Positions 1 to 6,306 of a DNA stretch of 11,341 bases are shown here, one piece after another (position 1 is the stretch's first letter; every line of letters begins with the position of its first letter). The stretch is from DATMXS01 sp050260275 (GTDB lineage Bacteria; Acidobacteriota; Terriglobia; Bryobacterales; Bryobacteraceae). Position numbers and translations under genes: made by a program. The stretch spans positions 1 to 11,341 of the forward strand of contig JBLNBX010000168.1 of assembly GCA_050260275.1 (NCBI GenBank). The letters run 5' to 3'. Under the pieces are notes generated by a model. That model saw only the letters and a list, made by a program, of their open reading frames with translations. It was not told the DNA's origin and searched no databases.

Positions 1-44
1 CCGGCTCCGTGTACACCAAGCTCGCGGAGTACGTATTCGGATGA
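1..44 (+). CDS. 3' end of an unidentified upstream gene
   Basis: An open frame enters from the left edge and ends at TGA 42-44. It encodes the last 13 residues, GSVYTKLAEYVFG. The stop overlaps the plsY start in an ATGA arrangement, which suggests translational coupling and one operon with plsY and gpsA. The visible tail is too short to name a family. A der GTPase often precedes plsY in bacteria, but nothing in this tail supports that over other options. Confidence 0.5.
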   Translation, partial: GSVYTKLAEYVFG

Positions 45-649
45 GCGGCGCTCTGGCGTTAGTGGTTGCGTACTTCCTCGGGGGCATTCCGTTCGGGTAC
101 CTGCTGGTGCGGATAGCCACCGGCCGCGACGTGCGCGAATCGGGCAGCGGCAATATTGGCGCCACTAATGTGCTGCGCACCACGAGCAGCGCGCTCGGGT
201 TTGCGACGCTGCTGCTGGACATAGCGAAGGGTTTTGCCGCCGTGTGGTTGGCCGCCGCCCTTACAAACTCGCCCGTGTGGGAAAGCGCGGCCGCCTTCGC
301 GGTGATGGTGGGCCATGCGTTCCCGGCGGTGCTGCGGTTCCGGGGCGGCAAGGCGGTGGCGAGTTTCGTCGGCGCCTACCTTTACCTTGCGCCGGTGGCG
401 CTCGCTGTCGCCCTCGGCGTTTTCGTGCTGGTCGTCTGGCGGACGCGCTTCATCTCGCTCGGGTCAATCTGCGCCGCGGCGGCGCTGCCGCCGGCGGTGT
501 GGATCGTGCTGCACCCGCCTGTAGCTGTTGTGATCGCGGCGGCGGCATCGGCGGCCCTTATCATCTGGCGGCACAAGGAGAACATTGCACGGCTGCGGCA
601 AGGCACTGAAAACACGTTCTCCTTGAAGCGAAAGGGACGGAAACAGTGA
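41..649 (+). CDS. plsY: Acyl-phosphate:glycerol-3-phosphate acyltransferase PlsY
   Basis: This 202-residue integral membrane enzyme transfers an acyl group from acyl-phosphate to sn-glycerol-3-phosphate, the first acylation of phospholipid synthesis. All three PlsY loop motifs are visible: SGSGNIGATNVLR at residues 34-46, GHAFPAVLRFRGGKAVA at 91-107 (the phosphate-binding glycine loop, with Ala where GGKGVA is usual), and RHKENIARLRQGTE at 177-190. Several hydrophobic helices separate them, as expected for this family, and the length is typical. The ATG at 41 overlaps the stop of the previous gene, and the TGA at 647-649 overlaps the GTG start of gpsA. The neighbouring gpsA makes its substrate, so the pair forms a metabolic unit. 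Confidence 0.96.
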   Translation: MSGALALVVAYFLGGIPFGYLLVRIATGRDVRESGSGNIGATNVLRTTSSALGFATLLLDIAKGFAAVWLAAALTNSPVWESAAAFAVMVGHAFPAVLRFRGGKAVASFVGAYLYLAPVALAVALGVFVLVVWRTRFISLGSICAAAALPPAVWIVLHPPVAVVIAAAASAALIIWRHKENIARLRQGTENTFSLKRKGRKQ

Positions 650-1635
650 AGCGCCTGGCCATCATCGGCGGTGGCAGTTGGGGAACGGCTCTCGCCATCG
701 TGCTCGCGCCGCGATTCCCCGAAGTGCGGCTGTGGGTGTTCGAGGCCGACCTGGCCGAGCGCATGGCCGCGACGCGCGAGAACGATGTGTTCCTGCCTGG
801 ATTCACGCTGCCCGGCAACGTCGGGATCGAAACGGAGCTGCCGTGTGCGCTCACGGGCGCGGACATTGTACTGAGCGTGACGCCCTCGCACGTCACGCGC
901 GCCGTCTACGAGCGCATGAGGCCGCACCTCTCGCCCTCAATGCTCCTCGTGAGCGCCACTAAGGGCATCGAGAACGGAACGCTGATGCGCATGACCGAGG
1001 TGATCCGCGAGGCCACCGGCGCCGGACCCGTGGCGGCGCTTTCCGGCCCGACATTTGCGCGCGAGGTGGCTCGCGGCGAGCCGACGGCACTCGTGGTGGC
1101 CTCAGAGGATGCCGCGCTGTGCCGCGCCGTGCAGGTTGCGTTTTCCGGCCCATCGTTTCGCGTGTATACGAACTCGGATCCCGTGGGCGTCGAACTGGCG
1201 GCGGCGCTCAAGAACGTTATCGCGCTCGGCGCGGGCGTCTGCGTGGGGCTCGGGCTCGGGAACAACACGATGGCGGCGCTCATAGCTCGCGGGCTGGCCG
1301 AGATCACTCGCCTCGCCGTGGCCATGGGCGGGCAGCCGCTCACTCTCGCCGGGCTGGCGGGGCTGGGCGACCTGGTGCTCACCTGCACGGGCGAGCTTAG
1401 CCGCAACCGCACGGTGGGCTTCGAGCTGGGCCGCGGCCGCTCGCTCGATGAGATCACCGGCTCTATGCGCATGATCGCTGAGGGCGTACGCACCACCTAC
1501 GCCGCTGTCGAACTTGCCGCGCGGCACGGCGTGGAGATGCCCATCGCCGCTCGCGTCCACGCCATCCTTAGCGGCAGGCAGACCCCACAGCAGGCCATCC
1601 GCGAGCTGATGGAGCGGTCCCTCAAGGGCGAGTAG
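646..1635 (+). CDS. gpsA: Glycerol-3-phosphate dehydrogenase [NAD(P)+] GpsA
   Basis: This 329-residue cytosolic enzyme reduces dihydroxyacetone phosphate to sn-glycerol-3-phosphate, the substrate of the adjacent PlsY. The N-terminal Rossmann motif GGGSWGTALA is at residues 8-17, followed by ATKGIENGT near 104-112 and LSGPTFAREVARGEPT near 132-147. The C-terminal helical domain carries ALKNVIALGAG at 187-197, whose Lys189 is the predicted catalytic lysine, then GLGDLVLTCTGELSRNRTVG at 239-258. Length and motif order are normal for the family. The start is GTG 646, overlapping the plsY stop as GTGA, with a GGGACGG purine stretch just upstream. The N-terminal MKRLAIIGGG fits the usual beta-strand leading into the glycine loop. 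Confidence 0.97.
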   Translation: MKRLAIIGGGSWGTALAIVLAPRFPEVRLWVFEADLAERMAATRENDVFLPGFTLPGNVGIETELPCALTGADIVLSVTPSHVTRAVYERMRPHLSPSMLLVSATKGIENGTLMRMTEVIREATGAGPVAALSGPTFAREVARGEPTALVVASEDAALCRAVQVAFSGPSFRVYTNSDPVGVELAAALKNVIALGAGVCVGLGLGNNTMAALIARGLAEITRLAVAMGGQPLTLAGLAGLGDLVLTCTGELSRNRTVGFELGRGRSLDEITGSMRMIAEGVRTTYAAVELAARHGVEMPIAARVHAILSGRQTPQQAIRELMERSLKGE

Positions 1636-1712
1636 CTGCAGCGCAACGCGTAACTTCCGGCCTCGGAGCGTGTTCCCTGCAAGTTCTAAACCCTGCGCCG
1701 AGGTAAGAATAC

Positions 1713-1741
1713 TGAAACTTCCTGCTGCCGCCGGTGTTCAT
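1713..1741 (+). promoter_or_regulatory. Possible ECF-type autoregulatory promoter
   Basis: A TGAAACTT element at 1713-1720 is followed 16 bases later by TTCAT just before the sigma-factor ATG. AACTT-type -35 elements are typical of ECF sigma factors, which often transcribe their own operon. The -10 side is weak, and transcription would begin almost at the start codon. This is a suggestion from spacing and sequence only. Confidence 0.22.
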
Positions 1742-1747
1742 ACTTGT

Positions 1748-2326
1748 ATGGTGGCTGTGGCGGCGATCGAGCCCGATGCCGAGCTGATGCTGCGCGTCAA
1801 GCGCGGCGACACTGCCAGCTTCACGCTCCTGCTCGAGCGCCATCGCGCGCCGGTGGTGAGATTTCTCTACCGGATGGTGGACAACCAGGCCGTCGCGGAG
1901 GAACTCGCGCAGGAAGTCTTTCTGCGCGTTTACAATGCGCGCGAGAGCTACGAGCCGACGGCGAAGTTCACCACCTGGCTGTTCCGTATAGCCAGCCGCC
2001 TGGCCCTGAACTGGATCAGGGATGGCCGGCACGAGAAGGACGTGGACAGCCTCGATGCCGGCTTCGATGACGCGCCCGCCCGCGACCTGCCGGACGCAGC
2101 GCCCACCATAGAGCAGGAGTTGCTCCGGCAGGCGCGACTGGAGGAGGTGCGAAGGGCGGTGCGGGCGCTTCCGGCCAAGCAGCGCGCAGCCGTGCTGATG
2201 CACAAGTTCGAGGGAATGCATTATTCGCAGATCGCGGGCGCCCTGGGGCTATCGGAACCGGCTCTGAAATCAATGCTGTTCCGGGCCTACGAGACGTTAC
2301 GCGTACGCCTGGCGCACATGGCGTGA
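1748..2326 (+). CDS. ECF-family RNA polymerase sigma factor (RpoE-like)
   Basis: This 192-residue sigma-70 family protein directs RNA polymerase to a dedicated promoter set. Region 2 spans about residues 20-95 and includes the core-binding and -10 segment with EELAQEVFLRVY (51-62) and KFTTWLFRIASRLALNWIRD (73-92). Region 4 spans about 135-188, with LPAKQRAAVLMHKFEGMHY and the helix-turn-helix IAGALGLSEPALKSMLFRA. There is no region 3 and no large non-ECF insert. The start at ATG 1748 puts the protein N-terminus just ahead of region 2. An in-frame GTG at 1670 would add 26 residues of low plausibility with no good ribosome site. The next gene encodes its predicted anti-sigma factor, so activity is probably controlled after translation by membrane sequestration. 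Confidence 0.9.
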   Translation: MVAVAAIEPDAELMLRVKRGDTASFTLLLERHRAPVVRFLYRMVDNQAVAEELAQEVFLRVYNARESYEPTAKFTTWLFRIASRLALNWIRDGRHEKDVDSLDAGFDDAPARDLPDAAPTIEQELLRQARLEEVRRAVRALPAKQRAAVLMHKFEGMHYSQIAGALGLSEPALKSMLFRAYETLRVRLAHMA

Positions 2327-2332
2327 GGGAGG
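2325..2332 (+). promoter_or_regulatory. Ribosome binding site setting the anti-sigma start
   Basis: GAGGGAGG ends 5 bases before GTG 2338. This favours that start over the overlapping GTG at 2323, which would lie upstream of the site, and over ATG 2353, which is 20 bases away. Confidence 0.6.
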
Positions 2333-2337
2333 CAGAC

Positions 2338-2799
2338 GTGAGTTGCCCGACGATGAACAACGAGCTGGAAATCCTGGTGGACTACTGCGCCGGACGGCTC
2401 AACGCGGGCGCAGCGGCGGAACTGAGGACACACATCGATTCGTGCCCGGCCTGCTCGCGCTTCGCCGCCGAGCAGCAAGCGGCCTGGAACGCGCTCGACG
2501 CCTTCGAGGCACCGCCGGTATCAGCCGGGTTTGACCGCAGGTTGTGGGAGCGCATCGAGCGGGAGAAGCGCCGCCGCGCCTGGTGGCAGGGCTGGTGGCC
2601 GGCCGCTCTCGGCAGGCCGGCGCTCGCGTTTGCGCTGGCGCTGGTATTCGTGGTCGGCGCCGTCCGCCTGAGCTTGACTCGCCCTGAGCCGCCGGACACA
2701 CTGATGGCTCTCGATGCCGACCGCATCGAGAGCGCCCTCGAAGATATTGATATGCTGCTCCAGTTGGCGCAGCTCACTGATTACGGAGAGGAGCTGTGA
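2338..2799 (+). CDS. Membrane-anchored zinc-finger anti-sigma factor
   Basis: This 153-residue protein is predicted to bind and hold the ECF sigma factor encoded immediately upstream. The N-terminal ZAS-type (putative zinc-finger) domain has His32, Cys36 and Cys39 in HIDSCPAC, with a further Cys17 that could complete the site. An amphipathic, basic linker follows (RRLWERIEREKRRR, 67-80), then one hydrophobic segment at about 94-112 and an acidic C-terminal tail of about 40 residues. This is the usual topology of a cytoplasmic sigma-binding domain plus a membrane anchor, with the short tail probably outside. The GTG 2338 start follows a strong ribosome site. It sits in one operon with the sigma gene and the downstream DUF3106 gene. 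The stress signal cannot be read from the sequence. Confidence 0.85.
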   Translation: MSCPTMNNELEILVDYCAGRLNAGAAAELRTHIDSCPACSRFAAEQQAAWNALDAFEAPPVSAGFDRRLWERIEREKRRRAWWQGWWPAALGRPALAFALALVFVVGAVRLSLTRPEPPDTLMALDADRIESALEDIDMLLQLAQLTDYGEEL

Positions 2800-2801
2800 G
2801 C

Positions 2802-3335
2802 ATGCGCAAGCTTCTGATTACGCTCGCTTTGTTGCTGCTCTGTTCGTTTGGCGCGTTCGCGCAGGGGCGGCGCGGCAGTTCCGGGCAGGCGCCGGCCATA
2901 CTGGAGCGGTTGGAGCGCATGTCCGCCGAGGAGCGCAAGGCGTTCCTGGACAGGCTCTCCCCCATGCGGCGCGCGCGTATCGAGCAGCGCCTGCGGCAGT
3001 GGGAACGGCTCACTCCGGAACAGCGGGCGCGGCTTAGCCGCCAGTTCCGGCGCTTCCGCGAGCTGCCGCCGGCGCGCCAGCAGTTGGCGCGGGAGTGCTT
3101 CGTCCGCCTGCACAACACTCCCATGCCGCGGCGGCAGATGCTCGGGCGCCAGATCAGGCTGCTTCGCGCCATGACGCCCGAGGAGCGCGAGGCGTGGGTG
3201 AATGGGCCGTATTTCCAGAAACGTTTCGACCGGAACGAACGCGACATCATCATTGGCCTGATGGACATAGGCCCGGAACCGCCGCCGGAACTGGACGTGG
3301 ATGCAGTCCCGCAGGCGCCACCGCCCGCAAAGTGA
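2802..3335 (+). CDS. Secreted DUF3106 domain protein
   Basis: This 177-residue protein begins with a clear signal peptide: MRKLLITLALLLLCSFGAFAQ with likely cleavage after residue 20 or 21. The mature part is a run of charged amphipathic helices with repeated (M/L)xxEER or LTPEQR turns (SAEERKAFLDRL, TPEQRARLSRQF, TPEEREAW), the DUF3106 pattern, and ends in a proline-rich tail. The function of the family is not established. Its position as third gene of a sigma/anti-sigma operon suggests an envelope sensing or envelope-stress accessory role, which is inference. The ATG at 2802 lies 8 bases after AGGAG (2789-2793) and gives the better signal peptide. A GTG at 2796 overlaps the anti-sigma stop but is too close to that site. 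Confidence 0.82.
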   Translation: MRKLLITLALLLLCSFGAFAQGRRGSSGQAPAILERLERMSAEERKAFLDRLSPMRRARIEQRLRQWERLTPEQRARLSRQFRRFRELPPARQQLARECFVRLHNTPMPRRQMLGRQIRLLRAMTPEEREAWVNGPYFQKRFDRNERDIIIGLMDIGPEPPPELDVDAVPQAPPPAK

Positions 3336-3340
3336 GTAGC

Positions 3341-3376
3341 GCTGCCGACCTAACGCCAACTACAACGTTGGGCAGC
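3341..3376. other. Two-tier hairpin between the DUF3106 gene and lexA
   Basis: GCTGCC at 3341-3346 pairs perfectly with GGCAGC at 3371-3376, and AACG (3352-3355) with CGTT (3366-3369) inside the loop. It begins six bases after the DUF3106 stop, so it could help end that operon's transcription. There is no following T run, which makes an intrinsic terminator unlikely on its own. Confidence 0.25.
3356..3371. promoter_or_regulatory. Operator-like palindrome upstream of lexA
   Basis: CCAAC, six bases, GTTGG forms a perfect 16-base inverted repeat about 100 bases upstream of the lexA start. LexA is a dimeric repressor that usually controls its own gene through a short palindrome, so this is a candidate SOS box. 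It does not match the Escherichia or Bacillus consensus, and it also forms part of the longer hairpin described separately. Confidence 0.22.
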
Positions 3377-3437
3377 CTGCCGCGCGCACAAGCTCGCGTA
3401 TAAACCGAATACTGGCTGGAGTCGGTTAAGTTTTCGA

Positions 3438-3466
3438 TTGACTTTCCCTTTTTATTCGCCAAGAAT
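3438..3466 (+). promoter_or_regulatory. Possible lexA promoter
   Basis: TTGACT at 3438-3443 is followed after 17 bases by AAGAAT at 3461-3466 in a locally AT-rich stretch. The -35 element is good and the -10 moderate. Transcription would start next to the lexA ATG, giving an almost leaderless message; no well-spaced ribosome site is visible either. Confidence 0.3.
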
Positions 3467-3472
3467 GAAGGC

Positions 3473-4099
3473 ATGGCACTCACGAGGCGCCAAAAACAGG
3501 TGCTAGACTTCATCGCCGGTTTCATAGACGAAAACGGCTACAGCCCGAGCTACGAGGAGATCGCTCGCGGCCTGTCGCTGGCTTCGCTGGCAACCGTTCA
3601 CAAGCACATATCCGCGCTCGAGGCCAAGCACTATGTCAAGCGCGGCTTTAACCAGAGCCGCTCGCTCGAGGTTGCGCCAAAGTACTTCCAGGAGGTTCGG
3701 AGGCAGCCGGCGGCGCCGGCGCGCTCCATCCCGCTGCTGGGGCGCATCGCGGCGGGCGCACCGGTCGAGGCGGCCGAGAATCCCGAGCGCCTGGACCTGG
3801 CGGAGTTCCTGAGCGATGAGAACCTGTACGCGCTTGAGGTTCGCGGTGACTCGATGATCGACGACCACATCTGCTCGGGAGATCTGGTTCTGGTTGACCG
3901 CGGAGGCGAAATTCGCGACGGCGATATCGTGGTGGCGCTGATACGCTCGGCTGAGACGACGCTCAAGCGGTTCTACAAAGAACCGGACGGCAGAGCGCGG
4001 TTGCAACCGGCGAACTCGGCTATGAAGCCCATAGTCGTGCCGATGGCGGACCTTGAGATTCAGGGCCGCGTGCTGGCAGTATTGCGGAAATACCGCTAG
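3473..4099 (+). CDS. lexA: LexA SOS-response repressor / autoprotease
   Basis: This 208-residue protein is the transcriptional repressor of the SOS regulon; RecA filaments stimulate its self-cleavage. The N-terminal winged helix-turn-helix (about 1-67) reads TRRQKQVLDFIAGFIDENGY, then SYEEIARGLSLASLATVHKHISALEAKHYV. The autoproteolysis site is Ala94-Gly95 in RIAAGAPV. The S24 peptidase dyad is Ser127 in GDSMIDDHI and Lys165 in TTLKRFY, 38 residues apart as in other LexA proteins. All functional residues are present, so it should be cleavable. The gene stands alone and converges on the DUF2934 gene. It is not co-directionally linked to the csm operon, from which it is separated by that opposite-strand gene. 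Confidence 0.96.
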   Translation: MALTRRQKQVLDFIAGFIDENGYSPSYEEIARGLSLASLATVHKHISALEAKHYVKRGFNQSRSLEVAPKYFQEVRRQPAAPARSIPLLGRIAAGAPVEAAENPERLDLAEFLSDENLYALEVRGDSMIDDHICSGDLVLVDRGGEIRDGDIVVALIRSAETTLKRFYKEPDGRARLQPANSAMKPIVVPMADLEIQGRVLAVLRKYR

Positions 4100-4102
4100 G
4101 CT

Positions 4103-4114
4103 GCCGCGCGCGGC
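4103..4114. terminator. GC palindrome between convergent lexA and DUF2934 genes
   Basis: GCCGCGCGCGGC is a perfect 12-base palindrome in the 21-base gap between two convergent stop codons. A compact GC hairpin here could weakly terminate both transcripts. There is no T run on either strand and the loop would be tight, so a rho-dependent end or simple GC-rich coincidence is equally possible. Confidence 0.22.
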
Positions 4115-4120
4115 GACTCG

Positions 4121-4462
4121 CTAGAGAGCGGCGCGGCGGCGCCGAAGCTCCTGCTCCGCTCGAAACCAGTCTTCTTCCGCGGACCCACCCTTGCCCCCGC
4201 GGGCTTCGTAGTACGCGTACGCCAGGCGGGCGATCTCTTCGCGCTCGGCAACGGGATCGAATGGCGTCAACTCGGGAGTAATATCCGAGGGCTTAGAGGC
4301 TTGACTGATGGCCGCATCCCCAGATTCGTTGATGGCGGGAGCCGCGGCTTCTGTGGTCGCCGCGGCGGATTTCGCGCGAGCGGGCGCGCGGCGTCGTGCC
4401 GGTGTCCCGGTTCGTTCGCGCGCAGACGCAGACCCAGACTCTTTCCGTTTTCTTTCAGCCAT
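4121..4462 (-). CDS. DUF2934 domain protein
   Basis: This 113-residue minus-strand protein has a basic, low-complexity N-terminal half (residues 1-45 rich in Arg, Lys, Ala and Ser) and a C-terminal DUF2934 domain at about 72-110. The domain is recognised by EREEIARLAYAYYEARGG followed by EEDWFRAEQELRRR, the family's R-x-x-I-x-x-x-A-Y and DWxxAExEL pattern. The role of the family is unknown. The basic tail hints at nucleic-acid contact, but that is speculation. On its own strand an AGGGA sequence lies 11 bases before the ATG, a rather long spacing. It is transcribed away from the csm operon, so the gap to its right may hold divergent promoters. Confidence 0.82.
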   Translation of the reverse strand: MAERKRKESGSASARERTGTPARRRAPARAKSAAATTEAAAPAINESGDAAISQASKPSDITPELTPFDPVAEREEIARLAYAYYEARGGKGGSAEEDWFRAEQELRRRRAAL

Positions 4463-4576
4463 TTGTTCGATTGTCCCTCTTTGTTCCCAGTTGGGTTCCT
4501 GTTTATTTTAGCAGAGGTAGGAATTACTCCGGCCGCGGCATCACTCCGGCGGCGGGGCCGTCCCGATGAGAGCTTG

Positions 4577-4602
4577 AGAATATTCGAGTAATTTGTCTGT
4601 CA
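4577..4602 (-). promoter_or_regulatory. Possible minus-strand promoter toward the DUF2934 gene
   Basis: On the minus strand a perfect TTGACA (4602-4597) is followed after 15 bases by TATTCT (4582-4577). The spacing is short of the ideal 17. Direction and position, just over 100 bases before the DUF2934 start, fit that gene. Confidence 0.25.
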
Positions 4603-4608
4603 AGCTTT

Positions 4609-4628
4609 CTGTTATTGCCTGTTATTGC
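4609..4628. repeat. Tandem 10-base repeat, two copies
   Basis: CTGTTATTGC occurs twice head to tail, at 4609-4618 and 4619-4628, and is followed by CTG. It stands out as AT-rich in a GC-rich surrounding. It could be a pair of protein-binding half-sites about one helical turn apart, or a slippage duplication. There are no spacers, so it is not a CRISPR array. Confidence 0.5.
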
Positions 4629-4748
4629 CTGGATAGCGGCGATGCCGGAACCGGCGCAGTTACTGAAAGGGAAACGCGAGGGCGTCGCGCCGAGCCTCCG
4701 GCCGGAGCGCCGGGCCTCACGCCCGTGCGGTGCGGGACCCTCCGCATG

Positions 4749-4757
4749 TGCTAGACT
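4749..4757 (+). promoter_or_regulatory. Possible extended -10 promoter for csm1
   Basis: TGCTAGACT has the TGn plus TAnACT form of an extended -10 element, 12 bases before the csm1 ATG. There is no good -35 element. Initiation from it would leave a leader of only about 6 bases, consistent with the lack of a Shine-Dalgarno site before csm1. Confidence 0.3.
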
Positions 4758-4769
4758 AGCCGCTTCCAC

Positions 4770-6302
4770 ATGTCTGTCCAGATTCTTCTGTACGGCAAAC
4801 TGCTCGGCATAGAAGAATTTCTACTCGCTTGCCCGCGCGAATGCGACGATCCCAACTCTACGCTCGTGGGCCGCTCGCATTGGATGATGCTGCTCAGCGA
4901 GGTTCTGCCGCGTGCGCTCCTGGCTGAGTTCGGACTCTCGCGCGTGCTGCTGGGTTCGAGCGGTGGTGGTCAGTTCCTGCTTATCCTTCCCGGCGAATCA
5001 CGCGCCGCGGCAGACGAGTTTCTTTCACGGGCCGCATCCTCTATAGACGCCATGAGCGGCGGCGCGCTGAAACTGGCCTGGGCGGCTACCGAGAACCTGG
5101 GCGACTGGAGCGTTGTCCGCAAACGGCTCGGCGAAGAGATGCAGCGCTCGATGGCGGCGGCCATCACACCCCAGACCTTCGAGCCATATGTGCCTGATGC
5201 TACGCGCCGGACCGACGACGAGTATTTCCGCGAACTTGCCGCAGGGTTGTGGCAGTCCGAGGCGGCCGGCTGGAATCCCGAGGCGCCCGCGCGCATCGAG
5301 ATAGCTGCCGGCAAGTACACCTGGAAGTTGGACGAGCGCGGCGACGAGGACTCCATCCCGCTTGCCCGGCATGCCGCGCCCTCCGAGGACGGCAGCGCGC
5401 CCGCTTCTGTCGAGGAACTCGCGGCGCGCGCTCAGGGCCGCAAGACCTGGGGAGTGCTGCGGGGCGACGTGGACAGCATGCGAGTACGCATCCGGCGCCT
5501 TCACACCATCGAGGATCACGTCCGCGTCTCTGTGTTCTACAAGCAGTTCTTCGCGGGCGAACTGGGCGTGCTCTGTTCCCAGCCGGAGTTCTGGCGTAAG
5601 GTAAGCGTGCTTTACTCCGGGGGAGACGATTTCGCCGTCTATGGCTCCTGGGACGCGCTAATACCGTTTGCGCGCGAGGTGCAGCGGGTTTTCCGCCGTT
5701 TCACGGAGGAAATGCTGAAAGATTTACCGGGCGCCGAAGGCAAAACGATAACCATGGCGATGGCGCTTGCCCCCGAAGCCTCCACCGAGCTCGCTTCGGT
5801 GTACCGGGACGCTGGCTTCCGCCTCGAGCAGGCGAAGAACACGGACAAGGACTGCATCTCGGTGCTCGGGCGCGTGCTCGAATGGCGCCACCTGGGCGAT
5901 GCCGCCGATCTGAAGGATACGCTCGCGCGGATGGTTTCCGAAGCGGGGGCCGCGCCACACTTCCTCGGCGAACTCAAGGCCCTCTACCGGAAGGGGGCGT
6001 CCGTATGGGCCGCGCACGGCTCAGAGCAGAGATTGCAGCGGCCATGGCGCTTCCAGCGGCGGCTGAACCGCATAGTCACCGGCGCGCGAGAGCGCGAAGT
6101 TCACAAACTGCGGGCGCACCTTGCCAGTGAGATGATGGGCAGGGGCGCCGCGCAGGTTAAGCTGCGGCCCGCAGGGCTGGTCGCCCTGGAATGGGCCAGG
6201 CTCTCTACCGAACCGCTTACCGCGGGACAGTCCCGCGGCGAAAGACCCAAAGGGTCCGGCCGGACCGGCAACGGAACGTCCCGGACCTCGCAGGAGGTTT
6301 GA
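4770..6302 (+). CDS. csm1: Type III-A Cas10/Csm1, HD-less, with intact GGDD cyclase motif
   Basis: This is the large subunit of the Csm complex, expected to make cyclic oligoadenylates from ATP when target RNA is bound. Its 510 residues start directly at Palm 1: ILLYGKLLGIEEFL (5-18, the DISGIQ-FI position), LVGRSHWMMLLSEVLP (32-47) and VLLGSSGGGQFLLILP (59-74). Palm 2 has GVLRGDVDSM (228-237), VSVFYKQFF (253-261) and LYSGGDDFAV (281-290, GGDD at 284-287), then KNTDKDCISVLG (356-367). The helical C-terminal domain has KLRPAGLVALEWARL (464-478) and a Gly/Ser/Arg-rich tail. Csm1 proteins are commonly 750 residues or more with an N-terminal HD nuclease and a four-cysteine zinc motif. Both are absent here: no His-Asp motif precedes Palm 1, and only four cysteines (21, 25, 269, 362) exist, none as a C-x2-C pair between the Palm domains. 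An in-frame TAG 18 bases upstream rules out a longer form. Confidence 0.93.
   Translation: MSVQILLYGKLLGIEEFLLACPRECDDPNSTLVGRSHWMMLLSEVLPRALLAEFGLSRVLLGSSGGGQFLLILPGESRAAADEFLSRAASSIDAMSGGALKLAWAATENLGDWSVVRKRLGEEMQRSMAAAITPQTFEPYVPDATRRTDDEYFRELAAGLWQSEAAGWNPEAPARIEIAAGKYTWKLDERGDEDSIPLARHAAPSEDGSAPASVEELAARAQGRKTWGVLRGDVDSMRVRIRRLHTIEDHVRVSVFYKQFFAGELGVLCSQPEFWRKVSVLYSGGDDFAVYGSWDALIPFAREVQRVFRRFTEEMLKDLPGAEGKTITMAMALAPEASTELASVYRDAGFRLEQAKNTDKDCISVLGRVLEWRHLGDAADLKDTLARMVSEAGAAPHFLGELKALYRKGASVWAAHGSEQRLQRPWRFQRRLNRIVTGAREREVHKLRAHLASEMMGRGAAQVKLRPAGLVALEWARLSTEPLTAGQSRGERPKGSGRTGNGTSRTSQEV
6292..6297 (+). promoter_or_regulatory. Strong ribosome binding site of csm2
   Basis: AGGAGG lies inside the last codons of csm1, 9 bases before the csm2 ATG. 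It is the only consensus Shine-Dalgarno site in the csm operon. The small subunit is present in several copies per Csm complex, so stronger translation would make sense. Confidence 0.6.
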
Positions 6303-6306
6303 CATC

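Larger units (their letters stand above)
4463..4769. other. Divergent intergenic region between the DUF2934 gene and csm1
   Basis: I found no convincing gene in these 307 bases; the short open frames look like chance. The region becomes AT-rich at about 4500-4515 and 4570-4620 compared with the surrounding genes, as expected for promoters. It contains candidate promoters for both flanking genes and one tandem 10-base repeat, listed separately. No CRISPR repeat-spacer structure, transposase remnant or attachment-site copy of the tRNA-Val 3' end is visible. In the csm1 frame a TAG at 4752-4754 closes off any upstream extension. Confidence 0.6.

Noticed and set aside
1670..1747. Longer start of the sigma factor at GTG 1670
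   Set aside because: The added 26 residues do not resemble the family, and there is no well-spaced ribosome site.
4609..4628. CRISPR array or remnant
   Set aside because: Two adjacent 10-base copies have no spacers, and no direct repeat of CRISPR length was found anywhere in the window.
4615..4812. Open frame upstream of csm1 that might encode a lost HD domain
   Set aside because: It is in a different frame from csm1, contains no His-Asp motif and reads as Arg/Ala/Pro-rich chance sequence.
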